A stretch of DNA of 64,000 bases from Pseudonocardia asaccharolytica DSM 44247 = NBRC 16224 (GCF_000423625.1 NZ_AUII01000003.1:124001-188000), one strand, 5' to 3'. Numbered from the stretch's first letter, positions 7,573 to 16,146 are shown. The notes: generated from the sequence alone by a model not told the origin. Numbers and translations are program-made.

Positions 7573-9333
7573 CTAGCTGGCGGCGGCGTCCGGAGCGGCC
7601 TGGTCGGAACCACCGCTCCCGCCCTGGGCGCTGCCCCCGCGCCCGGACCTGCCGCGCCTGCGCCTGCGGGTGCGCGTGCCCTGCCCATCGGCCGCGGCGT
7701 CGGGCCCGTTGGCCGGTGCGGTCTCCGTGCCGCCGGCGAGGACCACCCCGCCCCGGCTGCGGGTGCGCTGGCGCGGCTGACGCGCGCGGCGCTCGCCGTC
7801 CCCCGCGGCGGCGCGGCGGCTCCGGTTGCGGCGCCTGCTCGACTCGGGATGGTCGCCCTCGACGTCGACGTACTCGGCGTCGAGCCCGGCCCGGGTCCGC
7901 TTGGACAGCGGCAGCCGCCCGGTGGCGTCGGCCGAGATCTCGAGGTCGGCGTACAGGTGCTCGGAGGTGGAGTAGGTCTCCACCGGCTCGTCGATGCCGA
8001 GCCCGAGCTCGTCGTTGACCAGCTTCCAGCGGGGGATCTCGTCCCAGTCGACCAGGGTGACGGCCACGCCTTCCTTGCCGGCGCGACCGGTGCGGCCGAT
8101 CCGGTGCACGTAGGTCTTGGCGTCCTCGGGGCACTGGTAGTTGACCACGTGGGTCACGTCGCTGACGTCGATGCCGCGGGCGGCGACGTCCGTGGCGACC
8201 AGCACGTCGACCTTGCCGGAGCGGAACGCCCGCAACGCCTGCTCGCGGGCACCCTGGCCGAGGTCGCCGTGTACGGCCGCGGCCGCGAAGCCGCGTCCCG
8301 CGAGGTCGTCGGCCACCCGCTGCACCGTGCGCTTGGTGCGGGCGAAGATCATCGTCAGGCCGCGGTCCTTTGCCTGGAGCACGCGGGTGAGCAGCTCGAC
8401 CTTGTCCATCGCGTGCGCCCGGTAGACGAGCTGACGGGTGCGTTCGTGGATGGAGCCCTGGTCGGCCTCCTCGGCGCGGATATGCGTCGGCCGGTTCAGG
8501 AACGTCCGGGAGAGCTGGATGATCGGGCCCGGCATGGTCGCCGAGAACAGCATGGTCTGGCGCTGGTCGGGCAGCATCCGAAGGATGCGTTCGACGTCGG
8601 GCAGGAAGCCGAGGTCCAGCATCTCGTCGGCTTCGTCGAGGACGAGCGCACCCACCCTGCCGAGCGCCAGGTGGCGCTGTTCGGCGAGGTCGAGCAGCCG
8701 GCCCGGGGTGCCGACGACGATGTCCACGCCCTTGCGCAGCGCCGCGAGCTGCGGCTCGTAGGCCCGGCCGCCGTAGATCGCGGTGACCCGCACACCGAGG
8801 TGGCGGCCCGCGTCGGCGAGATCCTTCGCCACCTGCACGCACAGCTCGCGGGTGGGGACCACGACGAGCGCCTGCGGGACGTCCCTGGTCCGGTCGGCGG
8901 CCTCGCCCTCGGCGGTCGCTGCGGGGCGCTCGGCGGGCGGGATGATCCGCTGCAGCAGCGGGACACCGAAGCCGAGGGTCTTACCGGTGCCGGTGCGGGC
9001 CTGGCCGATCACGTCCTCGCCGGCGAGCGCCAGCGGCAGGGTCAGCTCCTGGATGGCGAAGGTGCGCTCGATACCGGCCTCGGCCAGCGCCTTGACGATC
9101 TCGGGGCGCACACCCAGCTCGGCGAACGTGGGCGAGTCGGGGCGGGTGGGGGCGCCTGCCTGCAGCGGGTGGGCCTCTTCGATGCCGGTCTCGGCGGCGC
9201 CGAGGTCACCGGCGTGCGGTTCGCAGTCGGACTCCGAGGCGGCCGCAGGCGCGGTCGTCGATGTCGTCGCGGTAGTTGAATTGTCGTTCGGGACGGACAG
9301 AATGATCGCCTCTCTCCGCGCACAGGAGCCCAA
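7573..9333 (-). CDS. rhlE: DEAD-box RNA helicase RhlE
   Basis: A 586-aa ATP-dependent RNA helicase with all core motifs: TFAIQELTLP (Q), ARTGTGKT (I), VPTREL (Ia), DEAD (II), SAT (III), ATDVAARGID (V) and HRIGRTGR (VI). A long basic, Arg-rich C-terminal tail follows and probably binds RNA. It would remodel structured RNA in mRNA decay, ribosome assembly or cold adaptation. The start is uncertain. The displayed start is a TTG without a ribosome site; AGAGAGG stands upstream of rarely used ATT/CTG codons near 9302-9297, which would shorten the N-terminus by about 10-12 residues. The acidic, Thr-rich region before motif Q is poorly conserved in this family. Confidence 0.93.
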   Translation of the reverse strand: MGSCARREAIILSVPNDNSTTATTSTTAPAAASESDCEPHAGDLGAAETGIEEAHPLQAGAPTRPDSPTFAELGVRPEIVKALAEAGIERTFAIQELTLPLALAGEDVIGQARTGTGKTLGFGVPLLQRIIPPAERPAATAEGEAADRTRDVPQALVVVPTRELCVQVAKDLADAGRHLGVRVTAIYGGRAYEPQLAALRKGVDIVVGTPGRLLDLAEQRHLALGRVGALVLDEADEMLDLGFLPDVERILRMLPDQRQTMLFSATMPGPIIQLSRTFLNRPTHIRAEEADQGSIHERTRQLVYRAHAMDKVELLTRVLQAKDRGLTMIFARTKRTVQRVADDLAGRGFAAAAVHGDLGQGAREQALRAFRSGKVDVLVATDVAARGIDVSDVTHVVNYQCPEDAKTYVHRIGRTGRAGKEGVAVTLVDWDEIPRWKLVNDELGLGIDEPVETYSTSEHLYADLEISADATGRLPLSKRTRAGLDAEYVDVEGDHPESSRRRNRSRRAAAGDGERRARQPRQRTRSRGGVVLAGGTETAPANGPDAAADGQGTRTRRRRRGRSGRGGSAQGGSGGSDQAAPDAAAS

Positions 9334-9420
9334 GGCCGGCCCGTCGACCGCGGCGTCTGGACGCTCGGGCGGGAGAACCGGCGAGGCGCTGCACGCACCA
9401 ATGCGTGGCGGATCGGCTCG

Positions 9421-9454
9421 GAGATGTCACTGTGTTCGAGATGTCACGGTGTTC
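9421..9454. repeat. Two tandem 17-bp repeats, GAGATGTCACNGTGTTC
   Basis: GAGATGTCACTGTGTTC is followed directly by GAGATGTCACGGTGTTC, one base different. It lies about 90 bp upstream of rhlE. It may be a paired regulator site, or the end of a lost insertion sequence; IS481-type ends are known for ATGTCAC-like subrepeats (recalled, not checked). Confidence 0.7.
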
Positions 9455-9672
9455 TCAAGCCGGCTCCGTCGGTAAGGGCGCGCGCCCAGCAGAGCGCTGC
9501 GCTGCGTCACAGGGTACCCGCTCGCGGTGGCCGCGGGGGAGTCCGGACACCGGGGCGAGCCGGGTGATATGCGCCGCTATCCGTGAGAAAACACCGGAAC
9601 ATTCCACCCGGATCACCGCATACCAGCCGAAATAACGGCCGGTCAGTGGACCGGTGGACCTCCACCCGAGAC

Positions 9673-9678
9673 TAGGCT
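9673..9678 (+). promoter_or_regulatory. -10 element (TAGGCT) of the ferritin-like gene
   Basis: TAGGCT stands 6 nt before the ATG at 9685. No ribosome site fits in between, so the mRNA is probably leaderless. Confidence 0.55.
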
Positions 9679-9684
9679 CGCCCC

Positions 9685-10362
9685 ATGGTGGGCGATATCA
9701 GCGTCGGCGCTGCGAAACGGCTGGTTCCGGCGCAGGCCACGGTGGATCTGCTGGGGGTGTTGGCCTACGGCGAGCTGTCGGCGTTCGATCGGCTCGCCGC
9801 GGACGCCCGCACGGCGCCGACGCTGACCGGCCGGGCGCAGCTCTCGGTGATGGCGGCGGCGGAGATCGGGCACTTCCGGCTGCTCGAGGAACACCTGTGC
9901 GGGCTCGGTGTGCCGGTCGAGGAGGCGATGGCCCCGTTCGTCGCGCCGCTGGACTCCTACCACGCGTCCACCGCCCCGCGCAGCTGGCTGGAGTCGCTGG
10001 TGAAGGCGTATATCGGCGACGGGCTGGCGGCCGACTTCTACCGCGAGGTCGCGGGCTGGGTCGACGACGCCACCGGCAAGCTCGTGCGGCAGGTGCTCGC
10101 CGACACCGGGCACAGCGCTTTCGCCGAACGCGAGGTGCGGGCCGCCTGCGAGGCCAACCGGCAGGTGCACGACCGGCTTGCGCTGTGGGGACGCCGGCTG
10201 CTCGGGGAGGCTGTCACCCAGGCTCAGCACATCGTCGCCGAGCGTGACGAGCTCGCGGACTTCATCGTGCGCGGGTCCGGCGACGCCGAGGGGCTCGCCG
10301 CGCTGATCAAGCGGCTGCAGTCCAACCACGGCAAGCGGATGACCCGCCTCGGGCTGACGTGA
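9685..10362 (+). CDS. Ferritin-like fold protein (MiaE-like)
   Basis: A 225-aa, mostly helical protein. Likely di-iron ligands are spaced as in ferritin-like and MiaE-like hydroxylases: YGELSAF (about residue 30), AAEIGHF (about 60), and FYREVAGW then FAEREVRAA in the second half. Each helix of such a four-helix bundle offers Glu, or Glu and His. MiaE hydroxylates a tRNA base, but these actinobacterial relatives may act differently, so no reaction is assigned. It belongs to the rhlE neighbourhood conserved in mycobacteria (Rv3210c position). It has its own leaderless promoter. Confidence 0.7.
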   Translation: MVGDISVGAAKRLVPAQATVDLLGVLAYGELSAFDRLAADARTAPTLTGRAQLSVMAAAEIGHFRLLEEHLCGLGVPVEEAMAPFVAPLDSYHASTAPRSWLESLVKAYIGDGLAADFYREVAGWVDDATGKLVRQVLADTGHSAFAEREVRAACEANRQVHDRLALWGRRLLGEAVTQAQHIVAERDELADFIVRGSGDAEGLAALIKRLQSNHGKRMTRLGLT

Positions 10363-10503
10363 GGCCCCGGTTCGTGGACGGCATACTGGATGCGGGCGGT
10401 CTCGCGGCCGGGGCATCGCCGTCCTCGGTTAGCCTGGGCCGCGATTGGCGTCGAGGCGACCTCGTCTCGGCTCGCGAACCAAATGTGTGACCAGGAGGTC
10501 CCG

Positions 10504-10734
10504 GTGGAGGTCAAGATCGGTATCGCGGAGAGCACCCGGGAGCTCCTGGTGTCCAGCGAGCAGACCCCGGACGAGGTCGAGAAGCTCGTGAGCGACGCGC
10601 TGAAGTCCGGCGACGGGTTGCTGAGCCTGACCGACGACAAGGGGCGCCGGTTCGTCGTGCCCTCGGCGCGAATCTCCTACATCGAGATCGCGCCCGCCGA
10701 CATCCGCAGGGTCGGCTTCGCCGTCGGCTCCTGA
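10504..10734 (+). CDS. DUF3107 protein (TB9.4-like)
   Basis: A 76-aa protein beginning MEVKIGIAESTREL and ending in YIEIAPADIRRVGF. This matches the small DUF3107 family that accompanies rhlE and a TetR gene in mycobacteria (TB9.4). The GTG at 10504 is chosen because AGGAGG lies just upstream at normal spacing. The open frame starts earlier, at 10390, but the extra part has no family likeness. The role is unknown. The convergent TetR gene ends 37 bp away. Confidence 0.85.
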   Translation: MEVKIGIAESTRELLVSSEQTPDEVEKLVSDALKSGDGLLSLTDDKGRRFVVPSARISYIEIAPADIRRVGFAVGS

Positions 10735-10771
10735 CCTCGGAACGCACGATGACCGGCTGAGCGGCGCAGGC

Positions 10772-11398
10772 TCAGTCGTGCACGAGCGGGAAGCCCGCGA
10801 GGCCCTTCCAGGCCAGCGCCGACATCAGCGCCACGGCTTCGTCGCGGGGCACGCAGCGCTGGGTGTCCAGCCAGTACTGCGCGGCCACCTGGCTCAGACC
10901 CACCAGACCGACGGCCAGCAGCCGGGCGCGGTCGGCGTCCAGCCCGGCGTCCTCGGTGACGACGTCGGCGACGGCGTCGATGCACCGGGTCAGCGCCCCG
11001 TCGATGACGGCCGCCGCCTCCGGCTCGCCGCGCAGGTCTGATCCGAACACCAGCCGGTAGGCCTGCCCCTCGCCGGCCACGAAATCGAAGTACGCCGCGA
11101 CGGCGGCGTGCACCCGGTCGCGGTTGTCGGCGTTCGTGCCGATCGCGTGCTGCACCCGCTCGGCGAGCTCGTCGGCGTAGGTGGTGAGCAATGCCCGGTA
11201 GAGTTCGAGCTTGCCGGGGAAGTGCTGGTAGAGCACCGGTTTGCTGACCCCGGCCCGCTCCGCGATGTCGTCCATCGCGGCCGCGTGGTAGCCCAGGTCG
11301 GCGAACACGTCGCGCGCGGCGACGAGCAGCTGAGCCCGTCGGGCAGTGCGCGAGAGGCGGGCCCCGCGATGCACCGGCGTCGTTGCCGTGTCCGTCAT
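10772..11398 (-). CDS. TetR family transcriptional regulator
   Basis: A 208-aa regulator with an N-terminal helix-turn-helix at about residues 33-60 (MDDIAERAGVSKPVLYQHFP) and a ligand-binding C-terminal part. It is the counterpart of the mycobacterial regulator next to the TB9.4-type gene (Rv3208 position). The ligand is unknown. Targets are probably itself or neighbours, but I found no clear palindrome to name as its operator. Confidence 0.88.
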   Translation of the reverse strand: MTDTATTPVHRGARLSRTARRAQLLVAARDVFADLGYHAAAMDDIAERAGVSKPVLYQHFPGKLELYRALLTTYADELAERVQHAIGTNADNRDRVHAAVAAYFDFVAGEGQAYRLVFGSDLRGEPEAAAVIDGALTRCIDAVADVVTEDAGLDADRARLLAVGLVGLSQVAAQYWLDTQRCVPRDEAVALMSALAWKGLAGFPLVHD

Positions 11399-11504
11399 CC
11401 GACCCCCTGATCCAACCCGACCGTCGGCTCACCCTACCCGCCGGTAGCCCCGCCCGCCGCCCCGATCGTCCCGCGAATCGCGGTATTTCCGCGGGTGAGT
11501 CCCG

Positions 11505-12458
11505 GTGCCGCCGGACACCTTAAGCTCGGTCTCGACCGACGAGCGCCCCGCGCTCCCCTCCGGGATCACCGTGCGAACGGGAGGTAACGCCATCAGCGCG
11601 ACGTCCGAGGCTCGGCGTGAGGACATCACGCGGCCGTTCCGGGACGCCATCGGTCTCGCTCCGCTCGGGGACGGCCGGTACGTTGCCGAACTCGGATCGG
11701 TGTGGGCGATTGGCGGCAAGGCACACGGCGGGCTGTTGCTGGTGCTGCTGGCCCGAGCCGGGCTGGCCCGGCTGAACGGCGATGGTGCCGGCAACGGGTC
11801 GGCGCCGCACGAGCCGCTGGCGATCGGAGCCGAGTTTCTCCGCGCCCCGGACCGCGGCCCGGTGGAGCTGCGCACCGAGGTGCTCAAGCGGGGCCGGACA
11901 GCGTCGGTCGCGGCGGTCCGGCTGCTCCAGGACGACCGGCTGATGCTGACGGCGACCGTGACCGCCGGGCGGCTGCCCGACGAGGCCCCGCGCTGGGCCG
12001 ATCTGCCCGAGCTGCCCGCCGAACCCCCGGCCGAGGCGGTCGACCCGGCCGGCCAGGGCTTGATCCCGGCCAAGGGTCTCGCCACGGCGTGCGATGTGCG
12101 CGTCGACCCCGCGACGATCGGTTTCGCCCGGGGCGAGCAGGCCCCACCGGTGATTCGCGGCTGGGCCCGCCCGCTCGGCGAGGACCCCGACGTGCTGTTC
12201 GCGCTGCTGGCGGGCGACATCCTGCCGCCGTCGGTGTTCAACGTGGGGGGCTCCCTCGGCTGGGCCCCGACGGTGCAGCTCACCGCGCTGCTGCGGGGCC
12301 ACCCGGCGCCCGGCTGGCTGCGGTGCGAGTCGCGGTCGGTCATGGTCGCCGGGTCATGGTTCGACGAGGACGTCACGGTGCTCGACTCGGCGGGCCGGCT
12401 GGTGTGCCAGGCCCGGCAGATCGCGCTCTCCCCATTGCCCGAGGACTCGTCGCGGTAA
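11505..12458 (+). CDS. Acyl-CoA thioesterase-like double-hotdog protein
   Basis: A 317-aa protein. SVWAIGGKAHGGLLLVLLAR and EFLRAPDRGPVELRTEVLKRGRT resemble the first hotdog of TesB-like thioesterases. A second hotdog follows (FNVGGSLGWAPTVQLTALLRG, WFDEDVTVLDSAGRLVCQAR). It probably hydrolyses or binds acyl-CoA; the substrate is unknown. The GTG at 11505 is the first possible start. The first 45 residues look non-conserved, so a later start is possible. It lies 29 bp before proC in the same direction. Confidence 0.7.
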   Translation: MPPDTLSSVSTDERPALPSGITVRTGGNAISATSEARREDITRPFRDAIGLAPLGDGRYVAELGSVWAIGGKAHGGLLLVLLARAGLARLNGDGAGNGSAPHEPLAIGAEFLRAPDRGPVELRTEVLKRGRTASVAAVRLLQDDRLMLTATVTAGRLPDEAPRWADLPELPAEPPAEAVDPAGQGLIPAKGLATACDVRVDPATIGFARGEQAPPVIRGWARPLGEDPDVLFALLAGDILPPSVFNVGGSLGWAPTVQLTALLRGHPAPGWLRCESRSVMVAGSWFDEDVTVLDSAGRLVCQARQIALSPLPEDSSR

Positions 12459-12475
12459 GACCGGTGCGGCCGGAC

Positions 12476-12481
12476 TACCGT
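12476..12481 (+). promoter_or_regulatory. -10 element (TACCGT) of proC
   Basis: TACCGT lies 6 nt before the proC ATG, consistent with leaderless transcription. Confidence 0.5.
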
Positions 12482-12487
12482 CGCGGC

Positions 12488-13300
12488 ATGACACGGATCG
12501 CGGTGCTCGGAGCGGGGAAGATCGGCGAGGCGTTGTTGGCGGGACTGCTCGCCGCCGGTCGCTCGGCCTCCGACCTCATCTTCACGGAGCGGCACCCCGA
12601 GCGGGCCGCCGACCTCACGACCCGGCTCGGTGTCGAGGCCGCCGACATCACGGCCGCCGTCACGAAGGCCGACGTCGTCGTCGTCGCGGTGAAGCCGCAG
12701 GACATCGCTCCGGTGCTCGCCGAACTGGGGGCGGCGCTGCGGCCGGGCACACTCGTGGTGTCGCTGTGCGCGGGCCTGCCGACGGCGTTGTTCGAAGGCG
12801 GGCTGCCGGCGGGGACGCCGGTCGTGCGGGTCATGCCGAACACGCCCATGCTGGTCGGGGAGGCGATGAGCGCGGTATCGGCGGGCGCCCACGCCACGGA
12901 CGAGCATCTGGCCGTCGCCGAGGAGATGCTGGGCGCGGTCGGGCGGGTGGTCCGCGTCCCGGAGAGCCAGCAGGACGCCGTGACGGCGCTCTCGGGCTCC
13001 GGTCCGGCGTATTTCTTCTTCCTGGTCGAGGCGATGATCGATGCGGGGATCCTGCTCGGCCTGCCCCGCTCCGTGGCCGCCGACCTCATCGTGCAGTCCG
13101 CGTTCGGCGCGGCCCGGATGCTGCGCGACTCCGACGATCACCCGGTCATCCTGCGCGAGGCGGTCACGTCCCCGGCCGGTACCACGATCGCCGCGATCCG
13201 CGAGCTGGAGCGGCACGGCGTGCGCGCCGCGCTGATCGCGGCGATCGAAGCGGCCCGGGATCGATCGGTGGAGCTGGGTCGCTCGATGCAGCGGGACTGA
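12488..13300 (+). CDS. proC: Pyrroline-5-carboxylate reductase ProC
   Basis: A 270-aa enzyme making L-proline from pyrroline-5-carboxylate with NAD(P)H, of the usual family length. The dinucleotide-binding site LGAGKIGEALLAG lies at residues 7-19, with VVVAVKPQD and MPNTP further on. The C-terminal family signature is ALSGSGPAYFFFLVEAMIDA, and HPVILREAVTSPAGTT follows. The following small HTH gene, ribosomal protein gene, SDR gene, acyltransferase and HAD phosphatase keep the same order as around proC in mycobacteria (Rv0500 onward). Confidence 0.95.
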   Translation: MTRIAVLGAGKIGEALLAGLLAAGRSASDLIFTERHPERAADLTTRLGVEAADITAAVTKADVVVVAVKPQDIAPVLAELGAALRPGTLVVSLCAGLPTALFEGGLPAGTPVVRVMPNTPMLVGEAMSAVSAGAHATDEHLAVAEEMLGAVGRVVRVPESQQDAVTALSGSGPAYFFFLVEAMIDAGILLGLPRSVAADLIVQSAFGAARMLRDSDDHPVILREAVTSPAGTTIAAIRELERHGVRAALIAAIEAARDRSVELGRSMQRD

Positions 13301-13404
13301 CCTGATTGTCGGTCCATCCATCACCCTGACGCGCGGACGAAGGACACGTTCAGGTGTACTGCCATGTCGAGCAGTCACAGAAGCACCGCTAAACTCAGAG
13401 GGAA

Positions 13405-13426
13405 CACCGACCCCCACGGGTCGGTG
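13405..13426 (+). promoter_or_regulatory. Hairpin in the 5' leader of the HTH gene
   Basis: CACCGACCC, a CCAC loop, and GGGTCGGTG form a perfect 9-bp stem. It sits just downstream of a TAAACT -10 element (13390) and just before the GGGAAGG ribosome site. The stem would therefore be near the very 5' end of the mRNA. Confidence 0.45.
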
Positions 13427-13448
13427 AGATAGGGAAGGCGGTGTGTGG

Positions 13449-13661
13449 ATGCCGTCCGAGCAGCCCGAGCAGCTCAATCTGGCCCAGGTGCAGTTCCTGA
13501 CCGTGGCCGAGGTGGCGGCGATGATGCGGGTGTCCAAGATGACCGTGTACCGGCTGGTTCATGGCGGTGAACTACCCGCCGCGAGAGTCGGGCGCTCGTT
13601 CCGCGTGCCGAAGCGCGCTGTCGAGGACTACCTGCGCAACGCCTACTTCGACGCCGGTTGA
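13449..13661 (+). CDS. Excisionase/MerR-type helix-turn-helix DNA-binding protein
   Basis: A 70-aa protein that is nearly all one DNA-binding domain. FLTVAEVAAMMRVSKMTVYR is the winged-helix HTH, followed by GELPAARVGRSFRVPKRAVE. This type is conserved after proC in actinobacteria (Rv0500A position). It is related to but distinct from BldC, which is also encoded in this window (39388-39606). ATG 13449 lies 9 nt after GGGAAGG; GTG 13443 is an alternative. A 9-bp hairpin stands in its leader. No recombinase is nearby, so a transcription role is more likely than excision. Confidence 0.85.
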   Translation: MPSEQPEQLNLAQVQFLTVAEVAAMMRVSKMTVYRLVHGGELPAARVGRSFRVPKRAVEDYLRNAYFDAG

Positions 13662-13817
13662 TTCGCCTGGCCCGGCCGTCGCAGCCGCTGCGAGGGGCGC
13701 GGGTAGGATTCGTGACCAGTCATCGTCGCGATGTTCTGCGTGCCCGGCATGCCGCTTCGAGCGGTCCGGCCGCAGTCTTGCGCATCACCGGTTCGCCATG
13801 ACAGGAAGGACTGACGC

Positions 13818-13919
13818 ATGGGCTCAGTCATCAAGAAGCGCCGCAAGCGGATGTCGAAGAAGAAGCACCGCAAGCTGCTCCGCAAGACTCGGGTCCAGCG
13901 TCGCAAGCTCGGCAAGTGA
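13818..13919 (+). CDS. 33-aa basic ribosomal protein (bS22 / AURKAIP1-COX24 type)
   Basis: A very small gene, 33 codons, beginning [19 protein letters not shown] and ending in VQRRKLGK. More than half of the residues are Lys or Arg. It matches the tiny basic protein seen in mycobacterial 30S ribosomes (bS22) and encoded after the same HTH gene there. ATG 13818 has AGGA about 10 nt upstream. A TAGGAT element at about 13704 may be the promoter. It is easily missed by automatic annotation because of its length. Confidence 0.88.
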   Translation: MGSVIKKRRKRMSKKKHRKLLRKTRVQRRKLGK

Positions 13920-14069
13920 CGCGGGTCGGCGGCTCCTGGCCGAGCGGCCGGTTCGTCGTCGGCGTCGTGGTTTCGACGCCATGAGTTCCTCCCGGGTCGT
14001 CCCTTCGTCACGGCCCGGGGGGCTAGCATTCGGGGTCCGTGCGTCGGCTCTCCCTGCGAGGTCAGCTCG

Positions 14070-15122
14070 TTGGCACCTTCCGTTGTCCTGGTGACCGGGG
14101 TCAGCAAGTTCCTCGGTGGCAACCTCGCTGCCAGGCTCGCCGCCAACCCGGATATCGACCGGGTGCTCGGCGTGGACACCGTTCCGCCGCCCCGGGATCT
14201 GTTGCGGCGCATGGGACGTGCGGAGTTCGTCCGGGCCGATATCCGCAACCCGCTCATCGCCAAGGTCATCTCCACCGGTGCGGTCGACACCGTGGTCCAC
14301 GCGTCGATCTCGGCCAATCCCGCGTCGTCGGGTGGCCGGACGACGATGAAGGAGATGAACGTCATCGGCACCATGCAGCTGCTCGCGGCCTGCCAGAAGG
14401 CGCCGAGGGTGCGCCGCGTGGTACTCAAGTCGACGACCGCCGTCTACGGCTCCAGCTCGCGCGACCCGGCGGTGTTCGACGAGTCGATGACGCCGCGGGA
14501 CATGCCGTCGGGCGGATACGCCAAGGACGCCGCCGAGATCGAGGGCTATCTGCGCGGGTTCGCCCGCCGTCGCCCCGACGTCGGGGTCACCGTGCTGCGG
14601 TTCGCGAACTTCGTCGGACCACGGATCGACACGGTGCTCACCCGATACTTCGCGCTCCCCGTGATCCCCACCGTGCTCGGCTACGACGCCAGGGTGCAGC
14701 TGCTCCACGAGGAGGACGGGCTGGCCGTCCTCGAGCGCGCCTCCTGCGCGGAACTGCCGGGTGTGTTCAATGTGGCCGCCGACGGCGTGCTGCTGCTGTC
14801 CCAGGCCATCCGGCGCGCCGGGCGGGTGCCGCTACCGATCCCGAGCCCGCTGGTGGGGCCCGTCGGTCAGCTGTTCCGGTCCGCGCGGATCGTGGACTTC
14901 TCCCCCGAGCAGATGCGTTTCCTCAACTTCGGCCGCGTCGTCGACACCCGGCGGCTGCGGGAGGACTTCGGGTTCACCCCCCGATGGACGACGCCGCAGG
15001 CGTTCGACGACTACGTGCGCGGCCGGGCGCTGCGACCGGTGGTCGGGCCGGAGCAGATCGCGTCGCTGGAACGCGGCGTCCGCGCCGCGGCCCGGGCGCT
15101 CGCGCCGACACGCAGCGGTTGA
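14070..15122 (+). CDS. NAD-dependent epimerase/dehydratase-like SDR protein
   Basis: A 350-aa extended-SDR protein from a TTG start. The nucleotide-binding loop reads VTGVSKFLGGNLA, so the middle Gly of GxxGxxG is Lys. The usual catalytic YxxxK is not found; the equivalent place reads GGYAKDAAE. The rest of the fold is recognisable (VDTVVHASI, KSTTAVYGSS, RFANFVGPRI). It corresponds to the protein called galE2 in mycobacteria, but with these changes a UDP-galactose epimerase reaction should not be assumed. It lies 31 bp before the acyltransferase gene, and both probably act on cell-envelope molecules. Confidence 0.8.
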   Translation: MAPSVVLVTGVSKFLGGNLAARLAANPDIDRVLGVDTVPPPRDLLRRMGRAEFVRADIRNPLIAKVISTGAVDTVVHASISANPASSGGRTTMKEMNVIGTMQLLAACQKAPRVRRVVLKSTTAVYGSSSRDPAVFDESMTPRDMPSGGYAKDAAEIEGYLRGFARRRPDVGVTVLRFANFVGPRIDTVLTRYFALPVIPTVLGYDARVQLLHEEDGLAVLERASCAELPGVFNVAADGVLLLSQAIRRAGRVPLPIPSPLVGPVGQLFRSARIVDFSPEQMRFLNFGRVVDTRRLREDFGFTPRWTTPQAFDDYVRGRALRPVVGPEQIASLERGVRAAARALAPTRSG

Positions 15123-15153
15123 CCAGGAGTTTTGGGGGACGAAGGGAGCAACC

Positions 15154-16146
15154 GTGCCGGAAGCACGCGTCATCCCATTGCACGCCGAGGGCGGGGACCG
15201 GTGGCGATCGGGGCCCGTCGGGCGCGGCGGTGACCACCGCACCGACGCGCGGCGAGAGGCACAACCGTCACCGGCCGATGGGCCGGGACAGGCCGAACCA
15301 CCGCCGGCGTGGGAGGCCGCGCTGGAGGATGTGCTGGCGTTCCTCCGCCGCAGGCTGGCCGGTGACTACCAGGTCGACGAGTTCGGCTTCGACCAGGACC
15401 TCACCGAGAACGTGCTGCTTCCCGCGCTACGCCCGCTGTACCAGAAGTGGTTCCGGGTGGAGACGATCGGCCTGCATCACGTGCCCGCGGAGGGCGGTGC
15501 GCTGGTGGTCGCGAACCATTCGGGGACGCTGCCACTGGACTCGCTGATGACCGCGGTCGCCCTGCACGACGACCACCCGGCGCGGCGGAACGTGCGTATG
15601 CTCGGCGCCGATCTGATCTTTCAGTTCCCGGTGCTTGGCGCGCTCACCCGCAAGCAGGGCGCCACCCTGGCGTGCAACCCCGACGCCGAGCGGCTGCTGG
15701 CCTCGGGCGAGCTCGTGGCGGTGTGGCCGGAGGGCTTCAAGGGCATCGGCAAACCGTTCCGGGACCGCTACAAGCTGCAGCGCTTCGGCCGCGGCGGATT
15801 CGTCTCGGCGGCGTTGCGCACCGGGGTTCCGATCATCCCGTGCTCGATCGTCGGCGCGGAGGAGATCTATCCGAAGATCGGTGACGTCAAGCCGCTGGCC
15901 CGGCTGCTGGGGGCGCCGTACTTCCCGGTCACGCCGCTGTTCCCGCTGTTCGGCGTGCTGGGAATGGTCCCGTTGCCGTCGAAGTGGTACATCGAGTTCG
16001 GCGAGCCGATCCCCACGGACTCCTACCAGGCCACCGACGCCGACGACCCGATGCTGGTGTTCAACCTGTCCGACCAGGTCCGCGAGATCATCCAGCACAC
16101 GCTGTACCGGCTGCTGAGCCAGCGCCGCAATACCTTCCTGGGCTAG
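15154..16146 (+). CDS. PlsC-like lysophospholipid acyltransferase family protein
   Basis: A 330-aa protein with an about 100-residue N-terminal extension, then an acyltransferase domain. Motif I reads [13 protein letters not shown], with six residues between His and Asp instead of the canonical four. Motif III is read as [12 protein letters not shown], and later [19 protein letters not shown] matches the last motif. It would move an acyl chain to a glycerol-phosphate or glycolipid at the membrane. GTG 15154 follows AAGGGAG. Its stop codon overlaps that of the convergent HAD gene within a single CTAG. Confidence 0.82.
   Translation: MPEARVIPLHAEGGDRWRSGPVGRGGDHRTDARREAQPSPADGPGQAEPPPAWEAALEDVLAFLRRRLAGDYQVDEFGFDQDLTENVLLPALRPLYQKWFRVETIGLHHVPAEGGALVVANHSGTLPLDSLMTAVALHDDHPARRNVRMLGADLIFQFPVLGALTRKQGATLACNPDAERLLASGELVAVWPEGFKGIGKPFRDRYKLQRFGRGGFVSAALRTGVPIIPCSIVGAEEIYPKIGDVKPLARLLGAPYFPVTPLFPLFGVLGMVPLPSKWYIEFGEPIPTDSYQATDADDPMLVFNLSDQVREIIQHTLYRLLSQRRNTFLG

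Larger units (their letters stand above)
9334..9684. other. Intergenic region between rhlE and the ferritin-like gene
   Basis: A 351-bp divergent spacer without a convincing gene. It holds the rhlE upstream region, the tandem 17-bp repeat (9421-9454) and, at its right end, the leaderless promoter of the ferritin-like gene. The ORFs crossing it have poor character and are antisense or out of frame. Confidence 0.6.

Noticed and set aside
6940-9279. A 779-codon open frame on the plus strand
   Set aside because: It is antisense to rhlE and the beta-propeller gene, has the His/Gly/Arg/Val-rich mirror composition of high-G+C antisense frames, and shows no domain.
11429-13537. A 702-codon open frame on the minus strand over proC
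   Set aside because: It is antisense to proC and the thioesterase-like gene, without domains, and is explained by codon bias.
13449-13661. BldC call for the small HTH gene after proC
   Set aside because: Its recognition part (VSKMTVYRLVHGGELP) differs from BldC. The gene at 39388-39606 fits BldC much better.
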